Shown piece by piece: positions 63,997 to 64,000 of a stretch of 64,000 nucleotides of DNA. Position numbers and translations under genes: made by a program. The notes beneath the pieces are model-generated. The model saw only the letters and a program-made list of their open reading frames with translations, ran no database searches and was not told the DNA's origin. Source of the stretch: Lachnospiraceae bacterium (GTDB lineage Bacteria > Bacillota > Clostridia > Lachnospirales > Lachnospiraceae); assembly GCA_017622875.1 (NCBI GenBank), contig JAGAQG010000053.1, positions 27,599-91,598 on the forward strand. The letters are read 5' to 3'. The first letter of the stretch is position 1. Every line of letters starts with the position of its first letter.

Positions 63997-64000
63997 TATA

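Overview
The window reads as a chromosomal segment of a low-GC, probably spore-forming Clostridia, most likely Lachnospiraceae and Blautia-like. The reasons are the AT-rich codon use, strong Shine-Dalgarno sites, sporulation genes (yqfC, yqfD, a ylbJ-like gene), a PurO-type IMP cyclohydrolase beside a stand-alone AICAR transformylase, and a HisZ-HisG fusion. Genus is inference. I saw no tRNA, rRNA or CRISPR array.

Layout. 1-418 holds the truncated remains of an SLC13-type permease on the minus strand. 561-1398 is a pair encoding a Nif11-like small protein and a cysteine-rich DUF2284 protein. 1456-9511 is housekeeping and sporulation: yqfC, yqfD, phoH, ybeY, a DUF3048 lipoprotein, a MOP-family flippase, a small membrane protein, DUF896, 5-formyl-THF cyclo-ligase, rsmD, coaD. 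9518-20122 holds a coiled-coil protein, ylbJ, an M23 peptidase, a small alarmone synthetase, RNA-modification enzymes, a YgiQ radical SAM protein, an SDR and recU. 20138-25068 is a compact histidine operon behind a perfect-consensus promoter, with two multidomain fusions (HisZ-HisG and HisF-like-HisI-HisE). 26337-36327 is the conserved radical SAM / rng / prp / rplU / rpmA / obg / yhbY / nadD / yqeK / rsfS run, then NUDIX, dtd and a second alarmone synthetase. 36367-40688 holds an aminotransferase, lexA with LexA-like boxes, and a ZTP riboswitch in front of the last two steps of purine synthesis.

From about 40.8 kb the content is more accessory: a DUF4143 ATPase, an N-terminally extended RsmH, a tyrosine recombinase diverging from a GNAT-AzlC fusion with AzlD, an orphan PduB-like microcompartment shell protein, a CapA-like protein, an NfeD/SPFH pair, an HTH-Uma2 nuclease-fold protein, a BlaI/M56 sensor pair with twin operators and an unusual large extracellular region, several XRE regulators, and small membrane, lipoprotein and DUF genes. 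After about 63.4 kb composition changes abruptly: GC-richer, structured DNA ends in a minus-strand terminator, which looks like the edge of an integrated mobile element continuing past the window.

Points that stand out: transcription terminators whose 3' arm carries the next gene's ribosome-binding site (three cases), six likely TTG starts, a predicted leaderless rsmD mRNA, a palindromic TTGCAA that fits as the -35 element of two divergent promoters, the GNAT-AzlC and His fusions, the orphan BMC-T shell protein, and the BlaI/M56 pair with a non-penicillin-binding ectodomain.
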